A stretch of DNA of 64,000 bases from contig DASCQM010000001.1 of assembly GCA_036013055.1 (NCBI GenBank), positions 48,641 to 112,640 of the forward strand, in the 5' to 3' direction. Of the stretch, positions 28,478 to 37,943 are shown one piece after another; positions within the stretch are counted from its first letter, which is position 1, and each line of letters starts with the position of its first letter. The stretch comes from SHYR01 sp036013055. Its GTDB lineage: Bacteria > Chloroflexota > Dehalococcoidia > UBA2979. The position numbers and the translations under genes were made by a program. The notes beneath the pieces are model-generated. The model did not search any database. It was not told the origin of the DNA and saw only the letters and a program-made list of their open reading frames with translations.

Positions 28478-31321
28478 CTATTCGAGTTCGCCCCAGGATG
28501 CGCCCCACTTCTCGTCGAGTTCCAGCGGGACCGCGAGTTCGATCGATGGCATCAGACGCTGCGCGATCTCGCGTACGTCTTCCAGTTCATTGCTCGGTAG
28601 CTCGAAGATCAGCTCGTCGTGGACCTGCAGCACCATGCGTGCGAGCTTGCCCTTCTCTTGCCGCTCGGTCAGTTCGGCGTCGATGTTGTTCATCGCGATC
28701 TTGATGATGTCGGCGGCCGTGCCCTGGATCGGCATGTTGATCGCGATTCGCTCGGCCGCCATCTGACGGTTGCGATTGCTCGACCGCAGATCTGTGATGT
28801 AGCGCCGCCGCCCGGTCATCGTCTCGGCATAGCCGCGCGCCTTCGCCTCGTCGACGACCTGATCGCGCCAGCCCGCCACAGCGGGGTACGCCTCGAAGTA
28901 GCCCGCGATGAACTGGTCGGCCTCATCGCGCGGGATACCCTCGCGCTGGGAGAGACCGAAGGCGGTCAGCCCGTAGAGCACCCCGAAGTTGAAGACCTTC
29001 GCCCGGCGGCGCATCTCACTCGTCACCTCGTCGAGCGGCACGTCGAAGATGCGCGCGCTCGTCGCGGCGTGGATGTCCTCGCCGCGGTCGAAGGCGGCGC
29101 GCAGCTCTGCATCGCCGCAGATGTGCGCCAGTACCCGCAGCTCGATCTGCGAGTAGTCGACGGAGAGCAGCAGCGGGTCCTTGCCGCAGTCGCGCGCGAC
29201 GAACGCACGACGCACCACGCCGCCGGTCTCGCCACGGACCGGGATGTTCTGCAGGTTCGGGTCGTTCGACGCGAGCCGGCCGGTCGCCGCCGTCACCTGC
29301 GAGAACACGGAGTGGACGCGATCGGTTCGCGGGTTCACCTGCTGCGGCAGCGTATCGACGTACGTCGACTTGATCTTGGTCAGCTCGCGCCACTCCAGCA
29401 CGGCCTCGACAGCGGGATGCACATGCTTCAGCGGCTCCAGCGCGTTCGCGTCGGTCGTGTAGCCGGTCTTCGTCTTCCGCGTCTTGGGCAGCTCCAACTC
29501 CTCGAAGAGTACGAGCGAGAGCTGCAGCGGCGACCCGATCTGGAACTCATGCCCGACCGAGTCAAAAACAGCCTTCTCAGCTCGCTCGATGCCCTCGACG
29601 AGCTCCTCGTCCAGTTGCTCTAGCACCGGCACGTCGAGCGCGAGGCCCTGACGCTCCATGCGCGCGAGCACGCTGATGTGCGGCATATCGATATCACTGA
29701 AGACCTCGTCGACGCCGCCGGCCTCCATCTCCTCGACGAGCTCGTCGGCGAGCCGCAGTGCGAGGTCAGCGCCACCGGTCACGAGCTGCGCGCAGTCCTC
29801 TGGCGTCGTGCGCGAGTACGGGATCGCCTTGCGGCCCGTGCCGAGCAACTCCTTCGGTTCGATCAGTTCCTGCCCCAGCCGCTCGAAGGCGGCGGCACGC
29901 ACGGTGACGTTCGAGTCGCCGAGCAGATAGGCCGCGACCATCGTGTCGATGTCGACATCGAAGGTGAAGCCGCCCTCCGCCTCGGCGAACGCGACCTCGG
30001 CCGCCTTTGCGTTGTGCGCGACACGCTTCAGCTTTGCATCGGTGAAGAGCGGCTTGATCGCGGCGAGCGCATCGACGGCGGCGAGCTGCTTCAGCAGCGG
30101 CAGCGGCTCGGGAGCGTCGACGACCATCTCCTGCTGCCCCTCGATCGGTGGCGGCGGCTCCTGCGTGTGTCCGAACGGGACGTACCAGCCCTTCGACGTC
30201 TCGGTCGAGATGCCGATGCCGACGAGCGAGTCGGCGGCGCGCATCGGATGCGGATCGTCGGCGACGACCTCGAAGGCGAATCGTCCGGCCTTGCGCACGG
30301 CGCTGACCATCGACTTCAGTGCGGTCTTGGTCGTCACGACCTGGTACTCGCGGACCTCGTCGGTCGGCGACTCAGTGCGCTCCCGATCCTGTCGGTCAGC
30401 GCCGTCGTCGGAGTGGCGAGGCAGGCGGGTGACGAGCGAGCGGAATTCCATCTCACGGAAGAACTCCAGCACCGCGTCGCGGTCGTAGTCGTGGACGATC
30501 GAAGCATCGAGATCGAGAGCGACCTCGGGAACTTCGCGCACGATCGTCGCCATCATCTTCGAGTGGACCGCGTCGTCACGTCCGGCGGCGAGCGCCTTCT
30601 GCGCACGCGGTGGCTTCAGTTCGTCGACGTGGTCGAGCATCGATTCCAGCGTGCCCCACTGCTCGATCAGTGCCTTGGCGCCCTTCTCTCCGATGCCCTT
30701 CACGCCCGCGATGTTGTCCGAGTTGTCACCGACCAGCGCCTTGTAATCGCGAATCTGGTCCGGGCTGAATCCCCAGCGCTCATGCACCTTCGCGTCGTCG
30801 TACATCACGTAATCGTGCTGGTAGGGCCGATACATGTAGACCTGCACGCCGGGCTCGACGAGCTGCACCATGTCGTTGTCCATCGTCATCACGACTGCGG
30901 GCACGCCCTGCGCCGCAGCCTGCGTGACGAGCGTGCCGACGACATCATCCGCCTCGTAACCCGGCGCCTCGACCACGGGGATGCGGAAGGCGTTCAGCAG
31001 CTCGCGCACGCGGTCGATCTGCGATGGCAGGTCATCGGGAATGGGAGGGCGGGTTGCCTTGTAGGCCTCGTCGGCCTCGTGGCGGAACGTCGGACCCTTC
31101 GCATCCCACGCCGCGATTACGTGCGTCGGCGAGAGCGCCTCCAGGACGTACAGCAGCGTATTCGCGTAGCCGAAGACCGCCCACACGGGCTCGCCGCTGC
31201 GACGCGCCGTGAGCGTGTCTCGCATCGCGTAGTAGGAGCGGAAGATGAGGCCGTGCGAGTCGAGAATGAGAAGCAGGGGCTTCTCTTCGGAACCTGTTTT
31301 CGAGTTCGATTTCGCCGCCAC
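28478..31321 (-). CDS. polA: DNA polymerase I
   Basis: Gap-filling polymerase, 947 residues. The 5' nuclease domain (about 12-300) has GYEADDVVGTL and GDNSDNIAGVKGIG. The middle exonuclease-like domain (about 325-535) starts RFAFEVVADD where proofreading enzymes have an FDTET-type motif, so 3'-5' activity is probably lost. The polymerase domain has DYSQIELRVLAH (motif A, about 717), RRRAKVFNFGVLYG (O-helix) and VHDELIFELP (motif C). GTG 31321 has no Shine-Dalgarno; TATACT stands six bases before it. Divergent from the ABC permease. Confidence 0.96.
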   Translation of the reverse strand: MAAKSNSKTGSEEKPLLLILDSHGLIFRSYYAMRDTLTARRSGEPVWAVFGYANTLLYVLEALSPTHVIAAWDAKGPTFRHEADEAYKATRPPIPDDLPSQIDRVRELLNAFRIPVVEAPGYEADDVVGTLVTQAAAQGVPAVVMTMDNDMVQLVEPGVQVYMYRPYQHDYVMYDDAKVHERWGFSPDQIRDYKALVGDNSDNIAGVKGIGEKGAKALIEQWGTLESMLDHVDELKPPRAQKALAAGRDDAVHSKMMATIVREVPEVALDLDASIVHDYDRDAVLEFFREMEFRSLVTRLPRHSDDGADRQDRERTESPTDEVREYQVVTTKTALKSMVSAVRKAGRFAFEVVADDPHPMRAADSLVGIGISTETSKGWYVPFGHTQEPPPPIEGQQEMVVDAPEPLPLLKQLAAVDALAAIKPLFTDAKLKRVAHNAKAAEVAFAEAEGGFTFDVDIDTMVAAYLLGDSNVTVRAAAFERLGQELIEPKELLGTGRKAIPYSRTTPEDCAQLVTGGADLALRLADELVEEMEAGGVDEVFSDIDMPHISVLARMERQGLALDVPVLEQLDEELVEGIERAEKAVFDSVGHEFQIGSPLQLSLVLFEELELPKTRKTKTGYTTDANALEPLKHVHPAVEAVLEWRELTKIKSTYVDTLPQQVNPRTDRVHSVFSQVTAATGRLASNDPNLQNIPVRGETGGVVRRAFVARDCGKDPLLLSVDYSQIELRVLAHICGDAELRAAFDRGEDIHAATSARIFDVPLDEVTSEMRRRAKVFNFGVLYGLTAFGLSQREGIPRDEADQFIAGYFEAYPAVAGWRDQVVDEAKARGYAETMTGRRRYITDLRSSNRNRQMAAERIAINMPIQGTAADIIKIAMNNIDAELTERQEKGKLARMVLQVHDELIFELPSNELEDVREIAQRLMPSIELAVPLELDEKWGASWGELE

Positions 31322-31327
31322 GAACGC

Positions 31328-31333
31328 AGTATA
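31328..31333 (-). promoter_or_regulatory. -10-like element TATACT of polA
   Basis: TATACT (five of six) ends six bases before the polA GTG. Back-to-back with the TAGAAT element of the permease gene 46 bases away. Confidence 0.5.
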
Positions 31334-31379
31334 GTCACCCAGTCGCCCCCACCCACAATCCCTAGCGGCCCAGCGATCG

Positions 31380-31385
31380 TAGAAT
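31380..31385 (+). promoter_or_regulatory. -10-like element TAGAAT of the ABC permease gene
   Basis: TAGAAT (five of six) ends seven bases before ATG 31393, with no ribosome site between, again pointing to a leaderless transcript. Confidence 0.5.
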
Positions 31386-31392
31386 CTCCCGA

Positions 31393-34300
31393 ATGATCCA
31401 TTTCCGATCGCTGCCGGTCATTGCCATTCGCCGCATGCTTGGCAACTGGCGCCTGCTGACGAGCGTGATCATCGGCACGATCGTCGCCGCAGCCACGCTC
31501 TCCTCGACGGCAATCTACTCGGACGCGATCCGCGATCTCGGGCTCGACTTCGCGCTTGAACAGCAGCCGGTCGCTGACCTCGACGTGAAGGTGCTGCAAA
31601 GCAACCAGGGCGTCGACCGCGTGCAGTACCGCGATTCGCGCGACCGCGTGGATGGCGGCATCGCCGCCGTTCTGGGCGATGCCGCCGACACGCTGATCCG
31701 AATGGGCACCAGCGCGACGTTCTATCCAGCCCCAGCGGGATCGCAGGTCGACTACAGCGACAGTGGACGCGATCGCGCAGTGCTGCGATTCCGTTCCGAA
31801 CTGCAGCAGCAGGTCGATGTCGTGATCGGCGAGTTCCCCCGATCACTTGCGCGCGCTGGAGCCGAACCGCTGCCTGTTGCGATCGGGATCGAGACCGCGA
31901 CGACGTCCGGGATCGAGATCGGGCAGCAGTTCGACCTCTTCCCCTTCTGGGACTCAGCCGCCCGGCCGGTCACCGTCGAGGTCGTCGGCATCGTCGAGGC
32001 GCTGGCACCCAGCTCCCGGTACTGGGGAGACGGCGAGGAGGTGCTCGACCGCCACACCCAGAACTGGGACACGTTCGCGATGCTGATCCCCGAGACCACG
32101 TTCTTCGGCGCGATGGTCGACATGGCGATCGGCGTCTCGGCCGACTACGACACTCTCTACACGGTCGACCTCGACGCGCTGAACTCGCGCAACGGTCGCG
32201 ACATCGCATTCGCCCTCGACTCGCTCGAGCGCCGGCTCTCCGGGTTCGATAGCCGACTGCACGTCGACACCGCGCTCGGCGACGTGCTCGAGACCTACGA
32301 CGAGAAGCTGTTCTTCACGCAACTTCCGCTCTTCGTGCTGCTGCTCCAGATCGGCGGCATCGTCGCCTACTACCTCGTGATGGTCTCGACGATGTTGATC
32401 GAGCGTCAGGCGGCGGAACTGGCGCTGCTGCGCAGTCGTGGCGCGACCACAGCACAGCTGCTCGTGCAGTACAGCATCGAGGGCGTGCTCCTCGCGGGGC
32501 TTGCCGCGGCGACAGGACCTCCGCTCGCCGCGACCGTGATTTCATCCCTCGGTCGCACGCCTGAATTTGAGCTGCTCTCGGGCGGCGGCCTGCTTGAGGT
32601 GAACATCTCCACGTTCGCGTACGGCCTTGCCGGCGCAGGCGCGATGATCGCTTTCCTCGCCCTGATGCTCCCGGCGTGGCGCGCGACGCGAAACACGATG
32701 GTCGAGTTGAAGCACGCGAGTGCGCGCCCCCGCCCGACTCCACTGTTCATGCGCTACTACCTCGATGTTGCACTGGTGCTGATCAGCGCCGTGGTCTTCT
32801 GGCAGCTCTCACAGCAGGAAGAGCTGTTCACCGAGTCGTTCTTCGGCGAGATGCAGGCTGACCCGTTCCTCTTGCTCACGCCCTCGGTCTTCTTGCTCAC
32901 CGTTGGGATCGTCTTCCTGCGCCTCTTCCCGATCGTCCTGCGGCTGGCCGCCGCCATCGTCGGCTTGACCGGCAGTGTCGCCGTGCTCGTCGGCATGCGC
33001 TCGCTCGTGCGCAACCCGGGCCATTACACGCGCCTGATCCTGCTGCTGATGTTCGCAACGGGCGTCGGAATGTTCGGCGCGTCGTTCCGCGAGACGCTCA
33101 CACAGTCGTACGACGATCGATCGTTCTACGAGGTTGGGGCAGACGTCCGCGCCTCCGACCTGCGCGCGCTGACCGGAACCGGCGACATCGCATTCGTCGA
33201 CGCTGTGAACACCGTTCCTGCGTCGGTCGCCTCGCCGGTCTCGCGCGTCGGTGGTCGTATCAGCCGGGGCGCAAACATCTCGACTGTGGAGTTCATGGGC
33301 ATCGACCCGGAGACGTTCACGGAGGTCGCATACTCCCGCGGCGACTTTGCCGACCACTCGCTAGAGGAGATGACAAGCACGCTCGCGGCCAACTCCACGT
33401 CGCTTGTCGGCGCGCCGATTCCGGTGGACGCGCGGCAGCTCGGCATGTGGATCAAGTCGCCCGACATTCGCGGCCCGGTGCGCATTGGCCTCACCCTGCG
33501 CGATGCAGGCGGCCGTTACCTGAACAGCGTCTTTGCAGAGGTCGTGCCGAACGACCCGACGTCCGACGAGTGGCGCTTCATCGCGCTCGATCTCGAGGAC
33601 ATGGTCGAGCGCTTCGGGCCGATGCGTGAACAGCCTCTGATCGCCCCGCTGACGCTGCACGCACTCTTCGCGGCGCCGCAGGGGTCGATCGCTCGTTCTG
33701 CGGGCAAGCTCTTGTTCGGTGCGGTACTGGCGACGTCGGAACCACCGCTACCACCGGCAGAGGACGCGGACATCGCCCGTCCCGAGTCGTTCCGCGGTCG
33801 GACGCCCGAAGTGCCGGCGGCGGTGCTGGCGACGAATGCATTCCCGGGCGCGACGCTTGTGAAGTCGTTCGAGAGCCTCGATGGCTTCGAGGTGATCCGG
33901 GACCTCGCGGCTGTGCCGGCCGCGGACACGGCGACTAGCACGAGCGACAGCCCGCCGGGATATGAACGCTCCACGAGACTGCAATGGGCGGGCGTCGGCT
34001 TCCGGCAACCGAACGTTCGCGGCCTCCAGCAGAGCACCGACAGCGCTCCGATCGTGTTCTACCTGCACCGTACGCTGGCCACCCAACTCGAGGTCGAGGT
34101 CGATGACGCCGTCAACATCCTGGTCGGGCAGAAGTTCACCACCGGCCTCGTCGGCGGGATCTACGACCTCTTCCCGACGGCCAAGATCAGCAGCAACGGC
34201 AGCACCCTGGTGATAGCGAACCTCAGCCGCTTGATGGCGGCCGTGAACGCATCGCCAGCCGCGGTCGCGCACGCCCCAACCGAGGTCTGGTTCTCCAGCG

Positions 34301-34839
34301 ACGATCCGGTGGCGACCCGAGAGGCGCTGGAAGGTGACCACTTTGCCGCGGGTGAGGTGCTCGACATCGAATCGACGCGATTGAGCCAGCAACGCGACCC
34401 GCTGGTCGCCGCCGGATGGCAGGGCATCCTCGCGATCGCGTTCGGCGCTGTCCTGCTGCTGTCGGCGATCGGGTTCCTCGTCTACTCCTACCTCACGGCA
34501 CAACAGCGCGCCCTTGAGTTCGCGATCCTGCGGACGCTCGGCTTTTCACGCTGGCAGGTCTTCTCGCTGGTCACGTTTGAGCACCTCTTCGTGATCGTCG
34601 CCGGGATGGGACTCGGAACGGCGGTGGGCCTGCAGGTCGGCCGCATGATGATGAACTTCCTCGGCACCGACGAACGCGGCAAGGAAGTGTTGCCGCCGTT
34701 CGTCCTCGGTGTCTCGTGGCCGTCGGTGTTCTTCGCCTGGGGCATCCTGGGGACGGTGTTTGTTGTGACGATTGGAGGCGTGGTGCTACTTTATTTGCGC
34801 CTCCAAGTGCACCGCGCCCTCCGGATTGGTGACGCCTAA
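31393..34839 (+). CDS. Large FtsX/MacB-type ABC transporter permease
   Basis: 1148-residue membrane protein. One N-terminal span (about 20-42), an extracytoplasmic domain (about 45-300), an FtsX core with three spans (about 305-440) including the cytoplasmic RSRGATTAQLL loop, further spans at about 455-550, a second large extracytoplasmic domain (about 560-1000), and a C-terminal FtsX core (1009-1148) with FAILRTLGFSRWQVF. Such proteins work with MacB-like ATPases in export of lipids, lipoproteins or peptides, or as mechanotransmitters. Two ATPase genes follow. Both halves are fused, so one polypeptide could form the whole channel. Confidence 0.9.
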   Translation: MIHFRSLPVIAIRRMLGNWRLLTSVIIGTIVAAATLSSTAIYSDAIRDLGLDFALEQQPVADLDVKVLQSNQGVDRVQYRDSRDRVDGGIAAVLGDAADTLIRMGTSATFYPAPAGSQVDYSDSGRDRAVLRFRSELQQQVDVVIGEFPRSLARAGAEPLPVAIGIETATTSGIEIGQQFDLFPFWDSAARPVTVEVVGIVEALAPSSRYWGDGEEVLDRHTQNWDTFAMLIPETTFFGAMVDMAIGVSADYDTLYTVDLDALNSRNGRDIAFALDSLERRLSGFDSRLHVDTALGDVLETYDEKLFFTQLPLFVLLLQIGGIVAYYLVMVSTMLIERQAAELALLRSRGATTAQLLVQYSIEGVLLAGLAAATGPPLAATVISSLGRTPEFELLSGGGLLEVNISTFAYGLAGAGAMIAFLALMLPAWRATRNTMVELKHASARPRPTPLFMRYYLDVALVLISAVVFWQLSQQEELFTESFFGEMQADPFLLLTPSVFLLTVGIVFLRLFPIVLRLAAAIVGLTGSVAVLVGMRSLVRNPGHYTRLILLLMFATGVGMFGASFRETLTQSYDDRSFYEVGADVRASDLRALTGTGDIAFVDAVNTVPASVASPVSRVGGRISRGANISTVEFMGIDPETFTEVAYSRGDFADHSLEEMTSTLAANSTSLVGAPIPVDARQLGMWIKSPDIRGPVRIGLTLRDAGGRYLNSVFAEVVPNDPTSDEWRFIALDLEDMVERFGPMREQPLIAPLTLHALFAAPQGSIARSAGKLLFGAVLATSEPPLPPAEDADIARPESFRGRTPEVPAAVLATNAFPGATLVKSFESLDGFEVIRDLAAVPAADTATSTSDSPPGYERSTRLQWAGVGFRQPNVRGLQQSTDSAPIVFYLHRTLATQLEVEVDDAVNILVGQKFTTGLVGGIYDLFPTAKISSNGSTLVIANLSRLMAAVNASPAAVAHAPTEVWFSSDDPVATREALEGDHFAAGEVLDIESTRLSQQRDPLVAAGWQGILAIAFGAVLLLSAIGFLVYSYLTAQQRALEFAILRTLGFSRWQVFSLVTFEHLFVIVAGMGLGTAVGLQVGRMMMNFLGTDERGKEVLPPFVLGVSWPSVFFAWGILGTVFVVTIGGVVLLYLRLQVHRALRIGDA

Positions 34840-34842
34840 GCA

Positions 34843-35757
34843 ATGGTGAGCGACAGCACGGTCGAGACGCCGTATATCCACTGCGAAGATCTCTTCAAAA
34901 TCTACAAGACGGACGAGCTGGAAGTCGTCGCGCTGCGCGGGTTGGACCTGAAGGTCGCCACCGGCGAGATGATGGCGATCGTCGGCGCGTCGGGCTCCGG
35001 CAAGAGCACGCTGCTGAACATCCTCGCGGGGCTCGATCAGCCGTCGGCGGGACAGGTGCGGGTCGGCGAGCGCGACCTGCTGACGACAACCGAGGACGAC
35101 CTCGTCGACTACCGGCGCGCAGAGGTCGGCTTCGTCTGGCAGCAGACCGGCCGCAACTTGATCCCGTATCTCAGCGCCGAGCAGAACATCGAGGTACCGC
35201 TAATCCTCGAGGGGGCGACCCGACGAGAGGCGAAGCGCCGCGCCCAGTTCCTGCTTGAACAAGTCGATCTGATGCACCGGCGCAACAATCGCCCGGACCA
35301 GGTCTCTGGCGGCGAACAGCAGCGCATCGCGATCGCCGTCGCGCTGGCCAACAACCCGCCCTTGCTGCTCGCCGACGAACCCACCGGCGAGCTCGACCGC
35401 GCGACCGCCGACCAGGTCTTCAACGTCTTCCACAAGCTGAACGAGGCGCTCAACGTCACGGTCGTCGTCGTCACCCACGACCGCGCGATCTCGGAGCGCG
35501 TCGATCGCGTGATCGCAATGCGCGACGGCCGCACCAGCTCAGAGGTGATCCGCCGCGCGGCGTTCGCCCGCGGCGAGGGTGAGATCACGGAGGAGTTCGC
35601 CGTCGTCGATCGCAGCGGCCGGCTGCAGGTTCCGCGTGAAATGATCGAGGACCTTGAGATTGGCGAGCGGGCGCGCGTCACGTTCGTCGATGACCACGTC
35701 GAGATCCGGCCGGAGTTCCCGAAAGACGAAGACACGCAGCCGTGGCGCCGACCGTGA
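34843..35757 (+). CDS. MacB/LolD-type ABC ATPase with C-terminal AbrB-like domain
   Basis: 304 residues. The ATPase domain (about 8-230) has Walker A GASGSGKST, the LolD/MacB-like NILAGLDQPSAG, signature VSGGEQQR, Walker B LLLADEPTGELD and VVVTHD. After it, residues about 252-292 read VVDRSGRLQVPREMIEDLEI and on, matching a swapped-hairpin AbrB/SpoVT fold usually found in DNA-binding regulators. ATG 34843 is three bases after the permease stop. It overlaps the next ATPase gene by 16 bases. Confidence 0.88.
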   Translation: MVSDSTVETPYIHCEDLFKIYKTDELEVVALRGLDLKVATGEMMAIVGASGSGKSTLLNILAGLDQPSAGQVRVGERDLLTTTEDDLVDYRRAEVGFVWQQTGRNLIPYLSAEQNIEVPLILEGATRREAKRRAQFLLEQVDLMHRRNNRPDQVSGGEQQRIAIAVALANNPPLLLADEPTGELDRATADQVFNVFHKLNEALNVTVVVVTHDRAISERVDRVIAMRDGRTSSEVIRRAAFARGEGEITEEFAVVDRSGRLQVPREMIEDLEIGERARVTFVDDHVEIRPEFPKDEDTQPWRRP

Positions 35758-36545
35758 CCAGCGAGTCGTACGTGGTTCGCGCCGTGAACGTCGATCGCAC
35801 GTTCAAGCTGGCCGACCTCGAGGTGCGCGCGGTGCGCGATGTCTCGCTGGAGATCCCGGAGGGCCAGTTCATCGCAATCGTCGGACGTTCCGGTTCGGGA
35901 AAGACGACGTTCCTCAATATTCTCGCCGGACTCGACCGGCCGACGAACGGCTCAGTCTTCATCGGAGATGCGGAGATCTCCCGCTACAGCGAGGGCCAGC
36001 TCACCGGCCTGCGACGTCACACCGTGGGTTTCGTCTTCCAGTCGTTCGGCCTGCTGCCGCTGCTCTCCGCTGCGGAGAACGTCGAGCTCGCGCTCCGCAT
36101 CGCCGGCGTCGGACTGCGCGAGCGTGGCGAGCGCACGAGCGAGCTGCTGGAGCAGGTCGGACTGACCGGACGTGCCGACCACCGCCCGTACGAGCTCTCC
36201 GGCGGCGAGCAGCAGCGTGTTGCAGTCGCGAGAGCACTCGCCAACAATCCGCAGATCCTGATCGCCGATGAGCCGACTGGCGAACTCGACTCGACGACGG
36301 CAGAGCAGACGTTCAACCTCCTCCGTGGTGTCGCGGAGCGTGGCGTCACCGTGATCACCGCGACGCATGACCCGTTCGTCATGGAGCACGTCGACCGCAT
36401 CGAGGAACTCGCCGACGGCCGGCTACTGACGCCGGAAGAACGAACGTTCAGTGCGGCCCCGTCCCACCCGGCAGCCCCGGCAGTCGCCGCCGCGACCGAG
36501 ACGCCGGAGGACGCGGCGTGGCGACCACCCACGCCCACGCGGTAG
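35742..36545 (+). CDS. MacB/LolD-type ABC ATPase
   Basis: 267 residues, companion of the preceding ATPase and giant permease. Walker A GRSGSGKTT (about 46), Q-loop FVFQSFGLLPLL, signature LSGGEQQR, Walker B ILIADEPTGELD, and ITATHD. An Ala/Pro-rich C-terminal tail of about 35 residues follows the domain. GTG 35742 lies inside the end of the upstream gene, so the two ATPases may be made in equal amounts and pair as a heterodimer. The transported substrate is unknown. Confidence 0.9.
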   Translation: MAPTVTSESYVVRAVNVDRTFKLADLEVRAVRDVSLEIPEGQFIAIVGRSGSGKTTFLNILAGLDRPTNGSVFIGDAEISRYSEGQLTGLRRHTVGFVFQSFGLLPLLSAAENVELALRIAGVGLRERGERTSELLEQVGLTGRADHRPYELSGGEQQRVAVARALANNPQILIADEPTGELDSTTAEQTFNLLRGVAERGVTVITATHDPFVMEHVDRIEELADGRLLTPEERTFSAAPSHPAAPAVAAATETPEDAAWRPPTPTR

Positions 36546-36560
36546 CGGACCGCCGACAGG

Positions 36561-37169
36561 ATGAACCGGCCTGACGTTCCGCGCGGCGCAGGTGGGCGCC
36601 GTCGCTACGTCCCAACCTGGCCACGGCACATGCAGCGCAATCGCCGCCGCCTCGGGAGGGTCGCCCTGATGATGGGTGCCCTGATCTTCGCGATCTCGGC
36701 CGTCTTCACGTTCGGCAACAAGGCGGAGGCCCCCGTGACTCCCGCGCTGGAGCAGCGAGCCGACGGCTGGTACTCCGCAGCAGCGACCACGCTTCCACTC
36801 GTGCGGCTCGCGACAGTGATCGATGGCGACACCGTCGATGTGCTTGCCGCGCAGACGCCACTGCGCATCCGTGCCTTCGGAATCGATGCGCCCGAGTTGG
36901 ATCAGCGCTGCGCCGCCGCGGCGACGGCCCGCCTCGGCGAGCTGGCGGCGAACGGGATGCGGCTACAGCCCGACGATCGTCTGCAGGACGAGTTCGGACG
37001 CGAGCTGCGCTACCTGTTCACCGTCGATGGTCTGTCGATCGACTCGGCGATGGTCTCCGAAGGGCTCGCGCGAGCGTGGCGCGATGACGGCGTGCTGCGC
37101 GATCACCTCGTCGCGCTCGAAGACGAAGCACGCGACGCCCGACGCGGCTGCCTCTGGACGTCCGGCTAG
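36561..37169 (+). CDS. Membrane-anchored thermonuclease-like (SNase) protein
   Basis: 202 residues: a basic N-terminus, one membrane span (about 34-52), then a staphylococcal-nuclease domain from about residue 80. TVIDGDTVDV and the LRIRAFGIDAPEL segment match the calcium-binding Asp and first catalytic Arg, DEFGRELRYLF the second Arg region. Relatives cut DNA or RNA outside the cytoplasm. The gene begins 15 bases after the ATPase gene and is probably in the same transcript; a functional link to the exporter is not evident. Confidence 0.88.
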   Translation: MNRPDVPRGAGGRRRYVPTWPRHMQRNRRRLGRVALMMGALIFAISAVFTFGNKAEAPVTPALEQRADGWYSAAATTLPLVRLATVIDGDTVDVLAAQTPLRIRAFGIDAPELDQRCAAAATARLGELAANGMRLQPDDRLQDEFGRELRYLFTVDGLSIDSAMVSEGLARAWRDDGVLRDHLVALEDEARDARRGCLWTSG

Positions 37170-37175
37170 CCGGGT

Positions 37176-37940
37176 CTAGTCGCCCGCCGGCGCGACTTCC
37201 CGCAGGTGGAAGATCAGCGCGCTGTTATCCCACTGCACGATCTCGTGCGGGGCCAGCACGTTCACCCATGCCGTCCGTGTCGCGCGACCGTTCCGCACCT
37301 GCAACCGCCACGTCTGGAATACGCCGGCCGGCACCTCGATCTCCTGCTGGTCGATCACGCGCAGGATCACCGTCTGCAGGCTGCGGTCGAGGTGGTTCAC
37401 CGAGACGTATCGCGCCTCGTACTCCTCGGCAAAATCGAGCGTGCGCCAGAGCCACAGCGACGTCTCGTTGTCGTAGTAGCTGCCGTCGAGGTCGATGGTC
37501 TTCTCGCTGATGTCGCCGCCTTCGACGGCACCAAACGTGACGGACTCCGCCACCCCGCTCGTCGCATCGATGTTGTACTGCGACGTGTAGCTGTCATCGC
37601 GACCCTCGGAGGTGACGGCACGGCTGAGCGTGTGCGGCAGCAGGCGGGCATCCGCGCGAACGGCGACCTGATCGACGACGTCCGACAGCGCTCCATCAAC
37701 GGTCTGACGGTAGCTCTGGGTCAGCTCCAGCGAGTCACCCCGGGCCACAACGCCAAGTGTCCCCTGCCCCACCACTGTCCCGTCTCTGCCAATGAGGTCG
37801 TAGACCAGCCGCTCGCCAACCTCGAACGGCGCGCGATGCACGACATCCGACGTCCCGTCGGCTGACGAGCCGCCGACACACGCGGTGCCGATCAGCAGTA
37901 CCGCCGCGATGGCGAGCAGCACGCGCAGACGGTTCACCAT
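37176..37940 (-). CDS. Probable lipoprotein, DUF3108-like
   Basis: 254 residues. A signal peptide with Cys at residue 21 (LLIGTAC) suggests a lipoprotein, although Gly at -3 is not ideal for a lipobox. The rest looks all-beta: FEVGERLVYDLIGRDG, repeated strand pairs and WLWRTLDF, the pattern seen in DUF3108-type periplasmic proteins. No catalytic motif is visible and the function is unknown. It stops six bases from the convergent nuclease gene and starts three bases after the threonine aldolase stop, so it is probably expressed with it. Confidence 0.7.
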   Translation of the reverse strand: MVNRLRVLLAIAAVLLIGTACVGGSSADGTSDVVHRAPFEVGERLVYDLIGRDGTVVGQGTLGVVARGDSLELTQSYRQTVDGALSDVVDQVAVRADARLLPHTLSRAVTSEGRDDSYTSQYNIDATSGVAESVTFGAVEGGDISEKTIDLDGSYYDNETSLWLWRTLDFAEEYEARYVSVNHLDRSLQTVILRVIDQQEIEVPAGVFQTWRLQVRNGRATRTAWVNVLAPHEIVQWDNSALIFHLREVAPAGD

Positions 37941-37943
37941 GCG

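Noticed and set aside
29678..31396. Long open frame (572 codons) on the plus strand
   Set aside because: Antisense to polA. Its composition is the usual reverse-strand shadow of GC-rich coding DNA, and it overlaps the permease start.
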